DNA from: a virus
Strand: one strand, 5' to 3'
Virus record (IMG/VR): IMGVR_UViG_3300024294_000034
Location: 1 to 32,957 of that record
Length of the DNA: 32,957 nt
Shown: one piece after another, positions 7,538 through 15,370 of the stretch
Numbering within the stretch: the stretch's first letter is position 1
Layout of the letters: every line of letters begins with the position of its first letter
Notes under the pieces: model-generated
What the model was told of the DNA's origin: nothing
What the model saw: the letters and a program-made list of their open reading frames with translations, nothing else
Databases searched by the model: none
Position numbers and translations under genes: made by a program

Positions 7538-8275
7538 TTAGCCGATTACAAATCCGAGCCCAGTACTTCCATCACTGTATAATGTTAGTTCCATCTCTAA
7601 TTTATCAATCTCACCTTGAGCGTCTGTTCTCAATTGGTCTGCGTTCATTGTAGTACCACCCTGTGGTCCTGCAATCTGTGTAAACTTACCACGAGCTTCA
7701 GCTAGAATTAGTTTAGCATGAGCAAATGCGTAATCCTTTATCCAAGGACCTGCATAAGTATCTTCAAGTAAACTTTCAGTTGGTCTGTAGTTATAGCAAT
7801 GCAGTACTGCATTGTCATCTGCTTTAATTTTTCTTTGTAGGATTAATTTTTTATCTTGTGGGCGCCAAGTAAACATTAGTTCTGCACCAAATAGTCTACC
7901 CATTGTTTCTCTGTTTTGTTGTAAGAAATCAAAACTTGATAGTCCACCATTTCTGCTACTACCTAATAAGTATGTGTTAAGGTAAGCTGCTTGAAATGGT
8001 TCAATGTCATTTCCTGTTCCACTGCTTACACCTGTTGTACGTCTGTAAATATCACGTACTTCCATTACTTCTGATGGAAGTGTATATTCACTTTGATCTT
8101 TTATTATTTCAAGAATGATAAAACTTTCTTCTACGGCATTCTCAGCTCGTTGACGATATTTTGCTAATGCCTTATCGGCGGCAAGTTCATAGTGTTCTGG
8201 ATCGAGTTCAACATCGATCATTCCACCGCCTAAGCGTAGTTCTATTTCTTTTTGAAGTTTATTTATTGCTGCCAT
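7538..8275 (-). CDS. gp13: Neck protein gp13
   Basis: This 245-residue protein has the gp13-type pattern of T4-like marine phages: an N-terminal helix-rich part with ALAKYRQRAENAVEESF, then EYTLPSEVMEVRDIYRR, PFQAAYLNTYLL, GRLFGAELMFTWRPQDKKL, YNYRP, WIKDYAFAHAKLILAEARGK and the C-terminal IAGPQGGTTMNADQL...LGFVIG. In T4, gp13 joins gp14 at the head-tail neck. The ATG follows GTAGGAG, and a late promoter lies 18 bases upstream. Unlike T4, gp14 and gp15 are not adjacent. They lie 3 kb away on the opposite strand, beyond four accessory genes. Confidence 0.9.
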   Translation of the reverse strand: MAAINKLQKEIELRLGGGMIDVELDPEHYELAADKALAKYRQRAENAVEESFIILEIIKDQSEYTLPSEVMEVRDIYRRTTGVSSGTGNDIEPFQAAYLNTYLLGSSRNGGLSSFDFLQQNRETMGRLFGAELMFTWRPQDKKLILQRKIKADDNAVLHCYNYRPTESLLEDTYAGPWIKDYAFAHAKLILAEARGKFTQIAGPQGGTTMNADQLRTDAQGEIDKLEMELTLYSDGSTGLGFVIG

Positions 8276-8292
8276 TTAAGTTCTCCTACTAT

Positions 8293-8301
8293 GTATTTAT
8301 C
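8293..8301 (-). promoter_or_regulatory. T4-type late promoter for gp13
   Basis: Minus-strand GATAAATAC lies 18 bases before the gp13 ATG. The predicted start just downstream leaves only enough leader for the ribosome site. Confidence 0.7.
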
Positions 8302-8307
8302 ATAGTA

Positions 8308-9603
8308 TCACTTATTGAAGGCGGCTAATAAGATAGTTTCTCCGTTGATTCGTCCATTTAACTTAGTTTCAGTTGTTTTTAGTGTTTCAAACAACTTTTC
8401 TGTTTTGGCTCTTGTGGCTTTTTTAATTTCTGGTAAAAACTCTTGTGGCTTACGAATTGTTCGTTGTAAACTCTTTTCTTCGTCATAACCAGTTATAGTA
8501 GTTCCTTTAACACTTAGCCCACTACCTTCTCGTTTTAGTCCCATTGGGTCTACATTGCGAGCATAGTACACTCCAACCTTGCGGTTCTTAGTGTTAAAAA
8601 CCACCAGTATGCGGGCGTAAATAATATCTGCTGGTGTTATACTACCTAAACCGTATTCGGCGTCTGTTTGCTTAAATTTGAGCTTCTTAACAAGGTCTTC
8701 TGGGCTCTTTGTACGTGTCTTGCGTGGCTTACGATTTGCTTTGCTTTCTGCTTCAACAATATCGCATGCATCTGTAATCTTTCTGTATATCTCTAATGCA
8801 CCTTTTTGTTGTGCAGTAGACATATGTTCGTAGCCTTCTTCTAACTGTAGACGCATATCGTCTTTGTCTTCTTTTTTAACTTTTTTAGCAAGCTCTGTAA
8901 ACTCTGCAACATTGTCTTTGTATATGTTACGAATAATTCGTACATGTGCCTGCTTTGCAGTTACTCTGCGTAGCATCATATCTGGTTTAAAATCTTTTGC
9001 AAGTTTTGGATCATATCCACTAACTACCCACTGCTCTAAGAATTCTTCTATCTCATCAGTCATTTGCAATGCGGCTGCATGCAGTAGTTGTTGTATAGTT
9101 GGCTTTGGCCTATTGTTTCGTTTTGCTTCTGCTTCTGCTAAACGCTCGGCTTCTTCTACATATTCTTTGCCATCTTCAATTGCTCGTTTAACTGTTTTAT
9201 GAATAAACTCACTAATCGGTGTAGGTGTGCCACTTGTGCCTGCTAAACTTTCCCAATATGCATTCCAGGCCAAATGCTGATCTGGGCAACCCATTGTAAG
9301 CATACGACAATAATATCCTGTAGTTGCATTAATGGATCCGGCTTTTGCTGCCTTAACACATTTTATATCTTTTTTATCATAACCATTAGCAAGCATCCAA
9401 TCCCAAGCAAAATCAATTAAGACAGATGTTTTATAATTTCTGTAATAGTAATCAGTTGCGGCTTGTCTTGCCTGATGATACTCTTTTCCAGACCATCCGT
9501 CTGCGCCTTCCCAACTAGGATCTTTTAATTGGTTTGCACGAATTCTCTCTGATGGTCGCCGAGGTTGTTTCTTCTTTAATTTTATTCCAGCCAGTCTAGC
9601 CAT
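8308..9603 (-). CDS. Conserved-type 431-aa basic, helix-rich phage protein of unknown function
   Basis: I take the ATG at 9603 (MARLAGIKLKKKQPRRP) rather than one nine codons earlier, because a GGAG site lies at the right distance and the start overlaps the stop of the 56-residue gene. The protein is highly charged. It has a basic N-terminus, a long helical acidic/basic middle (about 150-300), a Lys/Arg-rich linker near 300-312, and a C-terminal beta-containing module with ILVVFNTKNRKVGVYYAR followed by LSVKGTTITGYDEE and KLNGRINGETILL. The pattern recalls a hypothetical family found in T4-like cyanophages. No catalytic motif is evident. It is third in a sigma70-driven operon, so it is expected early and is probably not a virion protein. 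Confidence 0.75.
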   Translation of the reverse strand: MARLAGIKLKKKQPRRPSERIRANQLKDPSWEGADGWSGKEYHQARQAATDYYYRNYKTSVLIDFAWDWMLANGYDKKDIKCVKAAKAGSINATTGYYCRMLTMGCPDQHLAWNAYWESLAGTSGTPTPISEFIHKTVKRAIEDGKEYVEEAERLAEAEAKRNNRPKPTIQQLLHAAALQMTDEIEEFLEQWVVSGYDPKLAKDFKPDMMLRRVTAKQAHVRIIRNIYKDNVAEFTELAKKVKKEDKDDMRLQLEEGYEHMSTAQQKGALEIYRKITDACDIVEAESKANRKPRKTRTKSPEDLVKKLKFKQTDAEYGLGSITPADIIYARILVVFNTKNRKVGVYYARNVDPMGLKREGSGLSVKGTTITGYDEEKSLQRTIRKPQEFLPEIKKATRAKTEKLFETLKTTETKLNGRINGETILLAAFNK

Positions 9604-9766
9604 TGTTATTGTCTCCGTTATATTCATCAAATAACCTGCGTTCCATGTCGTCGGCTATTTTTTGGTACTTATCAATAACAGAAGAAATCTGTCGTTTAGA
9701 GGTTAAATCTACAGTTTTAGACTGTAAATCTTTTAATTCGCTTATAAAAGATAATATTTCGAGCAT
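9596..9766 (-). CDS. Small 56-aa helical protein between the two early genes
   Basis: An ATG at 9766 preceded by GGGAG opens a 56-residue frame that begins MLEILSFISELKDLQSKTVD and ends in an acidic Asn-rich tail. Its TAG lies inside the start region of the 431-residue gene (ATGGCTAG), the overlapping arrangement typical of coupled translation. The sequence is amphipathic and probably a single long helix or coiled coil. No function is recognised. Support comes from the ribosome site, the tight packing with both neighbours and the shared early promoter. Confidence 0.7.
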   Translation of the reverse strand: MLEILSFISELKDLQSKTVDLTSKRQISSVIDKYQKIADDMERRLFDEYNGDNNNG

Positions 9767-9803
9767 TTGCGTTACTCCCTTAGGTTAATGATTTACAACA
9801 AGT

Positions 9804-10178
9804 TTACGCTAAAACTTTTATTTCGTCAACCTTTTTAAATCCAAAGTCAGCAACAACATGTTTTACACCGTCTCTTCCTTCAACAATATCACCAACACTA
9901 AGACTGTGCATAGGTGCTAATCGCTCAATTAATTCTTCTGGGCCCATGTTACCCACATGAAACACACCTTCAAGATCTAATGCAGTAATATTACTAACAT
10001 GTGTGTAATATCCTCTGTTGAATGCATCAGCGGCAAGTCTGCCTGTATCTTCTCTACCAAGATTCATGTCTAATCTCAAAGAATTTTTATGAACTGCACT
10101 GTGACCTTCTTCGTTAATAAGATCAATTTCAGCGTCTGTTAGTCTAATTTGAAATACTTTAAATGCTTGCATGTCCAT
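9804..10178 (-). CDS. Early 124-aa protein with a YodL-like SVGD motif
   Basis: The start is set at 10178 (MDMQAFKVF): an AGGA site precedes it and the predicted transcription start (10205) lies downstream of the longer alternative start. The protein has an N-terminal FKVFQIRLTDAEIDLIN segment, a middle GYYTHVSNITALDLEGVFH and an LAPMHSLSVGDIV motif (residues 88-99) followed by a hairpin with KHVVADFGFKKV. The HS.SV.D signature resembles YodL-type domains and related small proteins of phages and plasmids whose role is not established. It is first in an operon with an exact consensus promoter, so it is probably an early gene acting on the host. The family link is tentative. Confidence 0.75.
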   Translation of the reverse strand: MDMQAFKVFQIRLTDAEIDLINEEGHSAVHKNSLRLDMNLGREDTGRLAADAFNRGYYTHVSNITALDLEGVFHVGNMGPEELIERLAPMHSLSVGDIVEGRDGVKHVVADFGFKKVDEIKVLA

Positions 10179-10211
10179 AGTTGGTTTCCTTTTTTTATTT
10201 AATATACTTAT

Positions 10212-10240
10212 ATTATAGAGCAAGATGTCTTACTTGTCAA
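10212..10240 (-). promoter_or_regulatory. Perfect sigma70 promoter for the YodL-like operon
   Basis: TTGACA (10235-10240) and TATAAT (10212-10217), both exact, lie 17 bases apart on the minus strand. The predicted start at about 10205 gives a 27-base leader to the ATG at 10178. Confidence 0.9.
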
Positions 10241-10252
10241 CCTTTTTAGTCA

Positions 10253-10280
10253 AGAAAAAACCCTTGCAGAACAAGGGTTT
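10253..10280 (-). terminator. Terminator after the SbmA-like gene
   Basis: A 9-bp stem (10258-10266 with 10272-10280) with a five-base loop is followed on the minus strand by a T-run. It lies 26 bases beyond the transporter stop and insulates it from the early promoter immediately downstream. Confidence 0.85.
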
Positions 10281-10305
10281 AAAAGTTTTTTTATTTTATT
10301 TTATT

Positions 10306-11277
10306 TTATTTTTCGTTGATTTGACGCTCAAATTCTCTTAAACGTTTAAATACACTCATTAATTCAATAAGTGTTGGCCACGCTCTAAAGAGGTATTGCA
10401 TTGAACCTTCAACTCTACCAAATGCACGAATAATCTGTTGCATTACACCTAGTGTTACAACGCCGGCTACAATGGCTGGTGCTAAGAATACATAAGCTGA
10501 TAACACATTTGCTTGTAAATATGTAATTCTACCTACATTGAAATACAAATAACGCAAATAAGACTTAAAGTGAATTGAACGAACATCTTGGAAAAGTTCA
10601 TTAATAGTCTTTGGTCTCACTGTCTCATCATCTTCTGCAATAACAAGTATCTTACGATATGCTGCTTCTTTCTTCTGTAAGTCATATTCAACACCAACTA
10701 GGCGTAATACCCAACCTAGTGCAATTAAGAATAATGTACCACCTACAGACCAAACAATAGCACCTGTTACTAGTCCATACTGCCAATCACCAAAGAAGAA
10801 GATTGGAATACCAACTGATAGTCCTAATAGAATAGGAACAAACTGTACTAGAACCATAATTGATTCAATAAAACTTGTGCCTAAACCTTCCATAATTCTA
10901 CTGAATTTAATTGTATCTTCTTGTACCCTTTGTGCGGCACCTTCAATAGTTCTAGCTTTGTCATATACTGAATGATACCATTCTACCATTGCTGTACGCC
11001 ATCTAAATAGATAGTGAGCTGTAAAATAACTTACTACAACTGCGATACCGACATATATAGCGGCTAAGTATAAGAAACTTGCTAAACTACTCCAATACTC
11101 ACCTATTGTGATTGCATTGGGTGTTGCTAGGGCTTTCTGGATCATATCATAAAACTGACCAAACCATTCGTTAATTTTAACATCAATTTCGACTTGTACC
11201 CAAAGTGATGATAAAATTATTGCTGATCCTAACCAGGACCACAATGCCCATTTCTTTTCTGTGAAAAATCTAAACAT
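10306..11277 (-). CDS. sbmA: SbmA/BacA-family inner-membrane peptide transporter homologue
   Basis: This 323-residue membrane protein carries the SbmA/BacA signature throughout: FRWRTAM (91-97), IEGAAQRVQEDT (111-122), KEAAYRK (203-209), YLYFNVGRITYLQ (243-255), FLAPAIVAGVVTLGVM (264-279) and LIELMSVFKRLREFE (303-317). Hydrophobic segments lie near 11-28, 65-88, 137-161, 167-190 and 257-280. E. coli SbmA (about 406 residues) imports peptides such as microcins and proline-rich antimicrobials using the proton gradient. This copy starts where the conserved region starts and lacks roughly the first 85 residues. No ATP-binding domain is present, as in SbmA itself. An AGGA site precedes the ATG. 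A late promoter-like site lies upstream and a terminator follows, so it is a self-contained cassette inside the neck gene region. Confidence 0.88.
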   Translation of the reverse strand: MFRFFTEKKWALWSWLGSAIILSSLWVQVEIDVKINEWFGQFYDMIQKALATPNAITIGEYWSSLASFLYLAAIYVGIAVVVSYFTAHYLFRWRTAMVEWYHSVYDKARTIEGAAQRVQEDTIKFSRIMEGLGTSFIESIMVLVQFVPILLGLSVGIPIFFFGDWQYGLVTGAIVWSVGGTLFLIALGWVLRLVGVEYDLQKKEAAYRKILVIAEDDETVRPKTINELFQDVRSIHFKSYLRYLYFNVGRITYLQANVLSAYVFLAPAIVAGVVTLGVMQQIIRAFGRVEGSMQYLFRAWPTLIELMSVFKRLREFERQINEK

Positions 11278-11322
11278 AGTCTTTTCCTTTTATAAAATGC
11301 AGATTATTAACTGCATACAGAA

Positions 11323-11331
11323 CTATTTATC
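11323..11331 (-). promoter_or_regulatory. Late promoter-like site for the SbmA-like gene
   Basis: Minus-strand GATAAATAG lies 46 bases upstream of the transporter ATG. It stands back to back with the plus-strand late promoter of gp14 at 11361, making a divergent late control region. Confidence 0.55.
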
Positions 11332-11360
11332 CTAAATTTGTCTTGTATAATTTAAAATCG

Positions 11361-11369
11361 GATAAATAC
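11361..11369 (+). promoter_or_regulatory. T4-type late promoter for gp14-gp15-nudix
   Basis: GATAAATAC on the plus strand lies 21 bases before the gp14 ATG, with an AAGGA ribosome site in between. It is the only late motif on this strand that I matched to a gene. Confidence 0.7.
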
Positions 11370-11389
11370 ATTATAACAAGGAAACCCAC

Positions 11390-12457
11390 ATGCCAAGACT
11401 CAGTTTATACAAGCCTTTTAAAGGAAACGATTATACTTTTATGGATCATAGTATCCGTGAACAGTTTGATATAGGTGGAACAGGTATACACGTACACAAA
11501 TACCTAGGACCCGATCCACAAAAAGGTAATTCAGACCCAAGCGAGCCTAACTACGGCAGTGGATTAGAAATTGACAACATTACGGGTGAAGAAATTAATC
11601 CGGAAGGATTAATAGACGAAACTAACATACAAGACTTATTGTTTATGGAAAACAGAGATCGTAAATACGATCCTGATGTGTTTGAATTACGTGGTGTATA
11701 TAATGTTAGTGACAATGACTTTGATTTAACACAATTTGGTTTGTTTTTAACAAATGATACACTGTTTATTAGTTTTCATATCAATGACATGGTAGAACGT
11801 ATGGGGCGTAGACTTATGCCCGGTGATGTAATTGAATTACCACATTTGCGTGATGAATTATTACTTACTAACGACAGAGATGCTATTAATAAGTTTTACG
11901 TTGTACAAGATGCAGCAAGAGGAAGTGAAGGATTTTCACAAACCTGGTATCCACACATTTGGCGTGTTAAAGTAGCACCATTAACAGATACACAAGAATA
12001 CGCAGATATACTTGGTACTGCTAGTGATCCAGATAGTCTTAAAAATGATGTTAGTTCTTACAAAACAGAACTTAACATTAGTAATGCTATTGTGGCTTCT
12101 GCAGAAGCAGCCAATCCAAATAACTTACCACTTGCTGATCATTTATTTGGGCAAGCAGATACTAGTACAACATATGAACATGGTGAAGTATTACAACAAG
12201 GTGATCAATTTCCTGCTCAACCAAACGAAGGTGAGTATTTTGTGAGAACAGATTTTACGCCTAACAGACTTTTTGTTAGACGTGGCAGTAAATGGCATAG
12301 ACTATACGACAATGTCACTGAGCAAACCTGGAGTGATAAAACTTATAACGCTAGCCAATTTATTAACAACGATGCTACAACAATAGTTGATAATGTCGAG
12401 ACACCAGAGAAGCAACCGTTGTCTCAAGTAATTAAACCAAAGAGTGATTTTGAATAA
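11390..12457 (+). CDS. gp14: Neck protein gp14 with a C-terminal extension
   Basis: The 355-residue product begins MPRLSLYKPFKGNDYTFMD and carries the gp14-type features: GTGIHVHKYLGP, IQDLLFMENRDRKYD, FELRGVYNVSDNDFDLTQFGLF, FISFHINDMVERMGRRLMPGD, INKFYVVQDA and WYPHIWRVKVAPL (to about residue 205). In T4, gp14 (256 residues) forms the neck with gp13 and receives the completed tail. The last 150 residues exceed T4 gp14 and contain a NEGEYFVRTD...LFVRRGSKWHRL unit resembling the repeats inserted in the sheath. The stop overlaps the gp15 start (TAATG), so translation is coupled. T4's order 14-15 is kept, but on the strand opposite to gp13. Confidence 0.8.
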   Translation: MPRLSLYKPFKGNDYTFMDHSIREQFDIGGTGIHVHKYLGPDPQKGNSDPSEPNYGSGLEIDNITGEEINPEGLIDETNIQDLLFMENRDRKYDPDVFELRGVYNVSDNDFDLTQFGLFLTNDTLFISFHINDMVERMGRRLMPGDVIELPHLRDELLLTNDRDAINKFYVVQDAARGSEGFSQTWYPHIWRVKVAPLTDTQEYADILGTASDPDSLKNDVSSYKTELNISNAIVASAEAANPNNLPLADHLFGQADTSTTYEHGEVLQQGDQFPAQPNEGEYFVRTDFTPNRLFVRRGSKWHRLYDNVTEQTWSDKTYNASQFINNDATTIVDNVETPEKQPLSQVIKPKSDFE

Positions 12458-13815
12458 TGGCACAACAATACTTTTACGATAAACAAATTAGAAGATACAT
12501 TCAACAGTTTATAAGACTGTTTAGTGGATTTAGTGTACAAATGGGTAAGAACGATAACGACCTACCTGTATATCAACAAGTACCTGTACGATACGGTGAT
12601 ATTAGTCGTATGGCAGCACATATACAGAGAGAAAATTCAGAAAACGTTATGAATACTGTTCCATTTATTAGTTGTTATGTAACATCATTGGATATGTTTG
12701 CTGAAAGGCGCACATATCAAGATCATATTGATAAAGTTCAGATAAACGAAAGAAAATTTGATCAAACTACAGGAGAGTATACAAATGAACTAGGCAACCA
12801 ATATACTGTAGAACGTTATGCACCAGTGCCGTATAAGTTAATAATGAACTGCGATATATGGACATCAAACACAGATCAGAAACTACAACTAATGGAACAA
12901 ATACTAGTATTATTCAATCCTACTCTTGATATAAGAACCAATGATAGCCCGGTTGACTGGACTTCATTAAGTCATGTAGAATTAACAAATACAACATGGA
13001 GTACGAGAAGTGTAGGTTCGAGTATTGATGATATTATCGACGTTGCTACATTAACATTTGATCTTCCAATATACATTACTCCACCAGCCAAAGTAAAACA
13101 ACAAAAACTTATTCATACTATTATCAACGAGTTGTATAACTTAGACGATGCTAATTTAGATAATTTTAAAGATAATTTAGCATTCAATACAGAAACTTTA
13201 AAATATACTATTGTAACATATGAAAATAAACAAGTAAAGTTTTTAAACAATACTTTACAAATATTAAATAACAAAGGTTCTAATTTAGGAGATGATGGAT
13301 TAGTAATGGAATGGGATAAAGAGTTATTACCATTTGGCGTATTAAGAGATGGCATAAGTCAATTGAGACTCAGAAAAGGATCTGATGTAAATGATAATGC
13401 AAACGATATAGTGGGTAGATTAGATTCTCACCCAAGTAATCCTAACTTGCTTAATGTTACTATAGATACTGCAACATTACCGGCAAACACATTAACAGCA
13501 ATTGATGGAGTAATTGATCCATCAAACAATTACCCTGGCGATGGATCTGTTCCTGTTGCAACTACTGGGCAACGTTACATTATTTTAAATGATACTCCTA
13601 TAAATGCACTATGGACTAATGTAATTGCACATAAAAATGATATTATAGAATATAACGGTACTACATGGACTATTAGTTTTGATAGTTCATCAAATAACAC
13701 AACACAATATATAACAAATGTATCAAGTGATGATCAGTTGGAATGGAATGGAACAGAGTGGGTTAACAGTTATGAAGGAATTTATAATCCTGGATACTGG
13801 CGAATATATTTGTAA
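12457..13815 (+). CDS. gp15: Tail sheath stabiliser/terminator gp15 with a C-terminal extension
   Basis: This 452-residue protein has an N-terminal part (about 1-240) of the T4 gp15 type: YFYDKQIRRYIQQFIRLFSG, LPVYQQVPVRYGD, NTVPFISCYVTSLDMFAERR, RYAPVPYKLIMNCDIWTSN, QLMEQILVLFNPTLDI and DVATLTFDLPIYITPP. T4 gp15 is 272 residues and caps the finished tail so that it can bind the neck. Here about 200 extra residues follow, including two Trp-containing beta units (IIEYNGTTWTISF and QLEWNGTEWVNSY) like those in the sheath insertion. The start overlaps the gp14 stop by one base. This call is firm for the N-terminal domain. Confidence 0.88.
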   Translation: MAQQYFYDKQIRRYIQQFIRLFSGFSVQMGKNDNDLPVYQQVPVRYGDISRMAAHIQRENSENVMNTVPFISCYVTSLDMFAERRTYQDHIDKVQINERKFDQTTGEYTNELGNQYTVERYAPVPYKLIMNCDIWTSNTDQKLQLMEQILVLFNPTLDIRTNDSPVDWTSLSHVELTNTTWSTRSVGSSIDDIIDVATLTFDLPIYITPPAKVKQQKLIHTIINELYNLDDANLDNFKDNLAFNTETLKYTIVTYENKQVKFLNNTLQILNNKGSNLGDDGLVMEWDKELLPFGVLRDGISQLRLRKGSDVNDNANDIVGRLDSHPSNPNLLNVTIDTATLPANTLTAIDGVIDPSNNYPGDGSVPVATTGQRYIILNDTPINALWTNVIAHKNDIIEYNGTTWTISFDSSSNNTTQYITNVSSDDQLEWNGTEWVNSYEGIYNPGYWRIYL

Positions 13816-13864
13816 TACAGACGATCCTTGCGATGACTGTACACACTGGATAGGACATATATGA
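13772..13864 (+). CDS. Possible 30-aa ORF bridging gp15 and the Nudix gene
   Basis: A second frame within the end of gp15 starts at an ATG (13772) and ends with TGA overlapping the Nudix ATG (ATGA). It encodes a short peptide with three cysteines (CNTDDPCDDC). No good ribosome site is visible. The exact overlap with the next start suggests a coupling peptide, but it may be chance. Confidence 0.28.
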   Translation: MKEFIILDTGEYICNTDDPCDDCTHWIGHI

Positions 13865-14286
13865 TAACAGCAAGTGGATGCATCTTTTTAAGTATAGATA
13901 CTGGTAGAGTAATGCTACAACAGAGAAGTGGTGAAGTTAACCATCCTAGAACATGGGGCTTTTTTGGTGGCAAGGCTGAAGGCAAAGAGCGTCCAGTAGA
14001 GACTTTATATAGAGAAATTGAAGAAGAAGTTGGTTTAGTTCCATCTATAGAAAAAGTTATTCCCATAAACAAATTTACAAGTCCTAATAAGAAGTTTATA
14101 TATCACAGTTTTGTTGTTACAGTAGAAGATGAATTCATTCCTGTATTAAACAATGAGAGTGATGGATATTGTTGGGTTAAAATAGGCAACTGGCCTAGAC
14201 CGTTACACCCTGGTGCTAAAATACAATTTAATTCAAAACAGTTTATTAAAAAACTTAAAACTGTACATTCACATCAAACAAAATAA
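13861..14286 (+). CDS. Nudix hydrolase
   Basis: The 141-residue protein contains a complete Nudix box GX5EX7REUXEEXGU at residues 37-59 (G37, E43, R51, E52, E55, E56, G58), following WGFFGGKAEG. These enzymes use Mg2+ to split nucleoside diphosphates linked to another group: oxidised or non-canonical dNTPs, ADP-ribose, dinucleoside polyphosphates or RNA caps. Substrate cannot be read from sequence. T4 also encodes a Nudix enzyme (NudE), but this one lies directly downstream of gp15 and would be transcribed late from the gp14 promoter. AGGA lies 7 bases before the ATG. It ends one base from the convergent glycosyltransferase-like gene. Confidence 0.9.
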   Translation: MITASGCIFLSIDTGRVMLQQRSGEVNHPRTWGFFGGKAEGKERPVETLYREIEEEVGLVPSIEKVIPINKFTSPNKKFIYHSFVVTVEDEFIPVLNNESDGYCWVKIGNWPRPLHPGAKIQFNSKQFIKKLKTVHSHQTK

Positions 14287-14287
14287 C

Positions 14288-15370
14288 TTAGCGTTTTTTC
14301 ATACTAGCAACAAACTGTTCACGCAACCATTCAAAATCATTAATTTTACTTAACGCTTCTACATCGTCTTTGTGTTCAATGCCGTATGCTTTTCCTTCGT
14401 TTGCACCTTTAAGACAGTAGCGTCCAAAACGTCCACCGTTGTCTACAGTACACCAAGTTTCAAGTCTTGCATCTGTTTCTTTTTGTCTTTGGTTAGGGTT
14501 TACAGAACTTGCTAACTTAACACATTCACGGAATGCACTACGCCATGTTCTATATGGGTCTTTATTAAATCGTGTAATGTTTGATACATCAGCAATTGGT
14601 TGGTAAAAAGATACACCTGTTGTATAATCTGGTAATTCGTGTCCTAATGATAATAACTGTTCACGTGGGAATAATTTAACACCACCGTATCCATATTCTA
14701 AATCATTAATTGGATTTCTCGCACTCCAAACATAAGTTGTATTTTTTCTTTTACTCATTGGTGGAATAAAATCAAAACTAAAGTGTCCTGTAATATCTGC
14801 ATCTGCGTCAACAATATAAATCATTTCAGTTTTTGCTAATTCACCAACTTTTTTATGTGCGTTACCAATGCCTTCAACATTTTTAACATGTTGAGCATCT
14901 TTAAATCTTTCTCTTAGTTTTGTGAAGTTTTCATCTGCCTCTGCTTCATGGAAACTAATCATAAACACATCAAATTCTGCAACATGGAAACTTGATACAA
15001 TCTTATTTTGTACAGTAGTATGTGCAACACCATTAGTAGGAACTAACTGGATGTCTCCCCAACTAACTGGTCTATTTGTTCTTTTAACTACTCTAGGAAA
15101 AGTATGAATTACAGTTTTTGCAAGGCTATCACTTGGTCTATATGTCCAAGGAAAGTTAGGATTTACTTCAATTTCATCAAATACTACCCATACCATGTCT
15201 GCTTTATCTTTGTATGGTAATGCTGCTTCTAACAGTGCAGCCTCATCAGTTATCTTAATCGGTGTTTTAATAACTGGATATGAATCGAACATAAACCTTT
15301 TTAATCTATCCCAAGGTGTTACAACATTTTGTCCTTGGTATTCTCTTTGTACATTGTGTAAATTAATCAT
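14288..15370 (-). CDS. Glycosyltransferase-like protein with a DxD-type motif
   Basis: I place the start at 15370 (MINLHNVQRE), where the ATG overlaps the end of the preceding gene and is preceded by AAGGG. The longer frame is less likely. The 360-residue product has a GT-A-like layout: a strand FDVFMISF, the sequence NVEGIGNAHKKVGELA, then MIYIVDADADITGHFSFDF (DxD motif around 188-192), and a downstream SARNPINDLEYGYGGVKLFP. The DxD motif would bind the metal of a nucleotide-sugar. The pattern is frequent in large marine myoviruses. It pairs with the next glycosyltransferase in one operon. Whether the acceptor is DNA, a virion protein or a host glycan is unknown. Confidence 0.65.
   Translation of the reverse strand: MINLHNVQREYQGQNVVTPWDRLKRFMFDSYPVIKTPIKITDEAALLEAALPYKDKADMVWVVFDEIEVNPNFPWTYRPSDSLAKTVIHTFPRVVKRTNRPVSWGDIQLVPTNGVAHTTVQNKIVSSFHVAEFDVFMISFHEAEADENFTKLRERFKDAQHVKNVEGIGNAHKKVGELAKTEMIYIVDADADITGHFSFDFIPPMSKRKNTTYVWSARNPINDLEYGYGGVKLFPREQLLSLGHELPDYTTGVSFYQPIADVSNITRFNKDPYRTWRSAFRECVKLASSVNPNQRQKETDARLETWCTVDNGGRFGRYCLKGANEGKAYGIEHKDDVEALSKINDFEWLREQFVASMKKR

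Noticed and set aside
10288-10315. The TTTTA pentanucleotide run after the transporter gene
   Set aside because: A short AT microsatellite next to the stop codon and terminator. Phase-variable or functional meaning cannot be supported.
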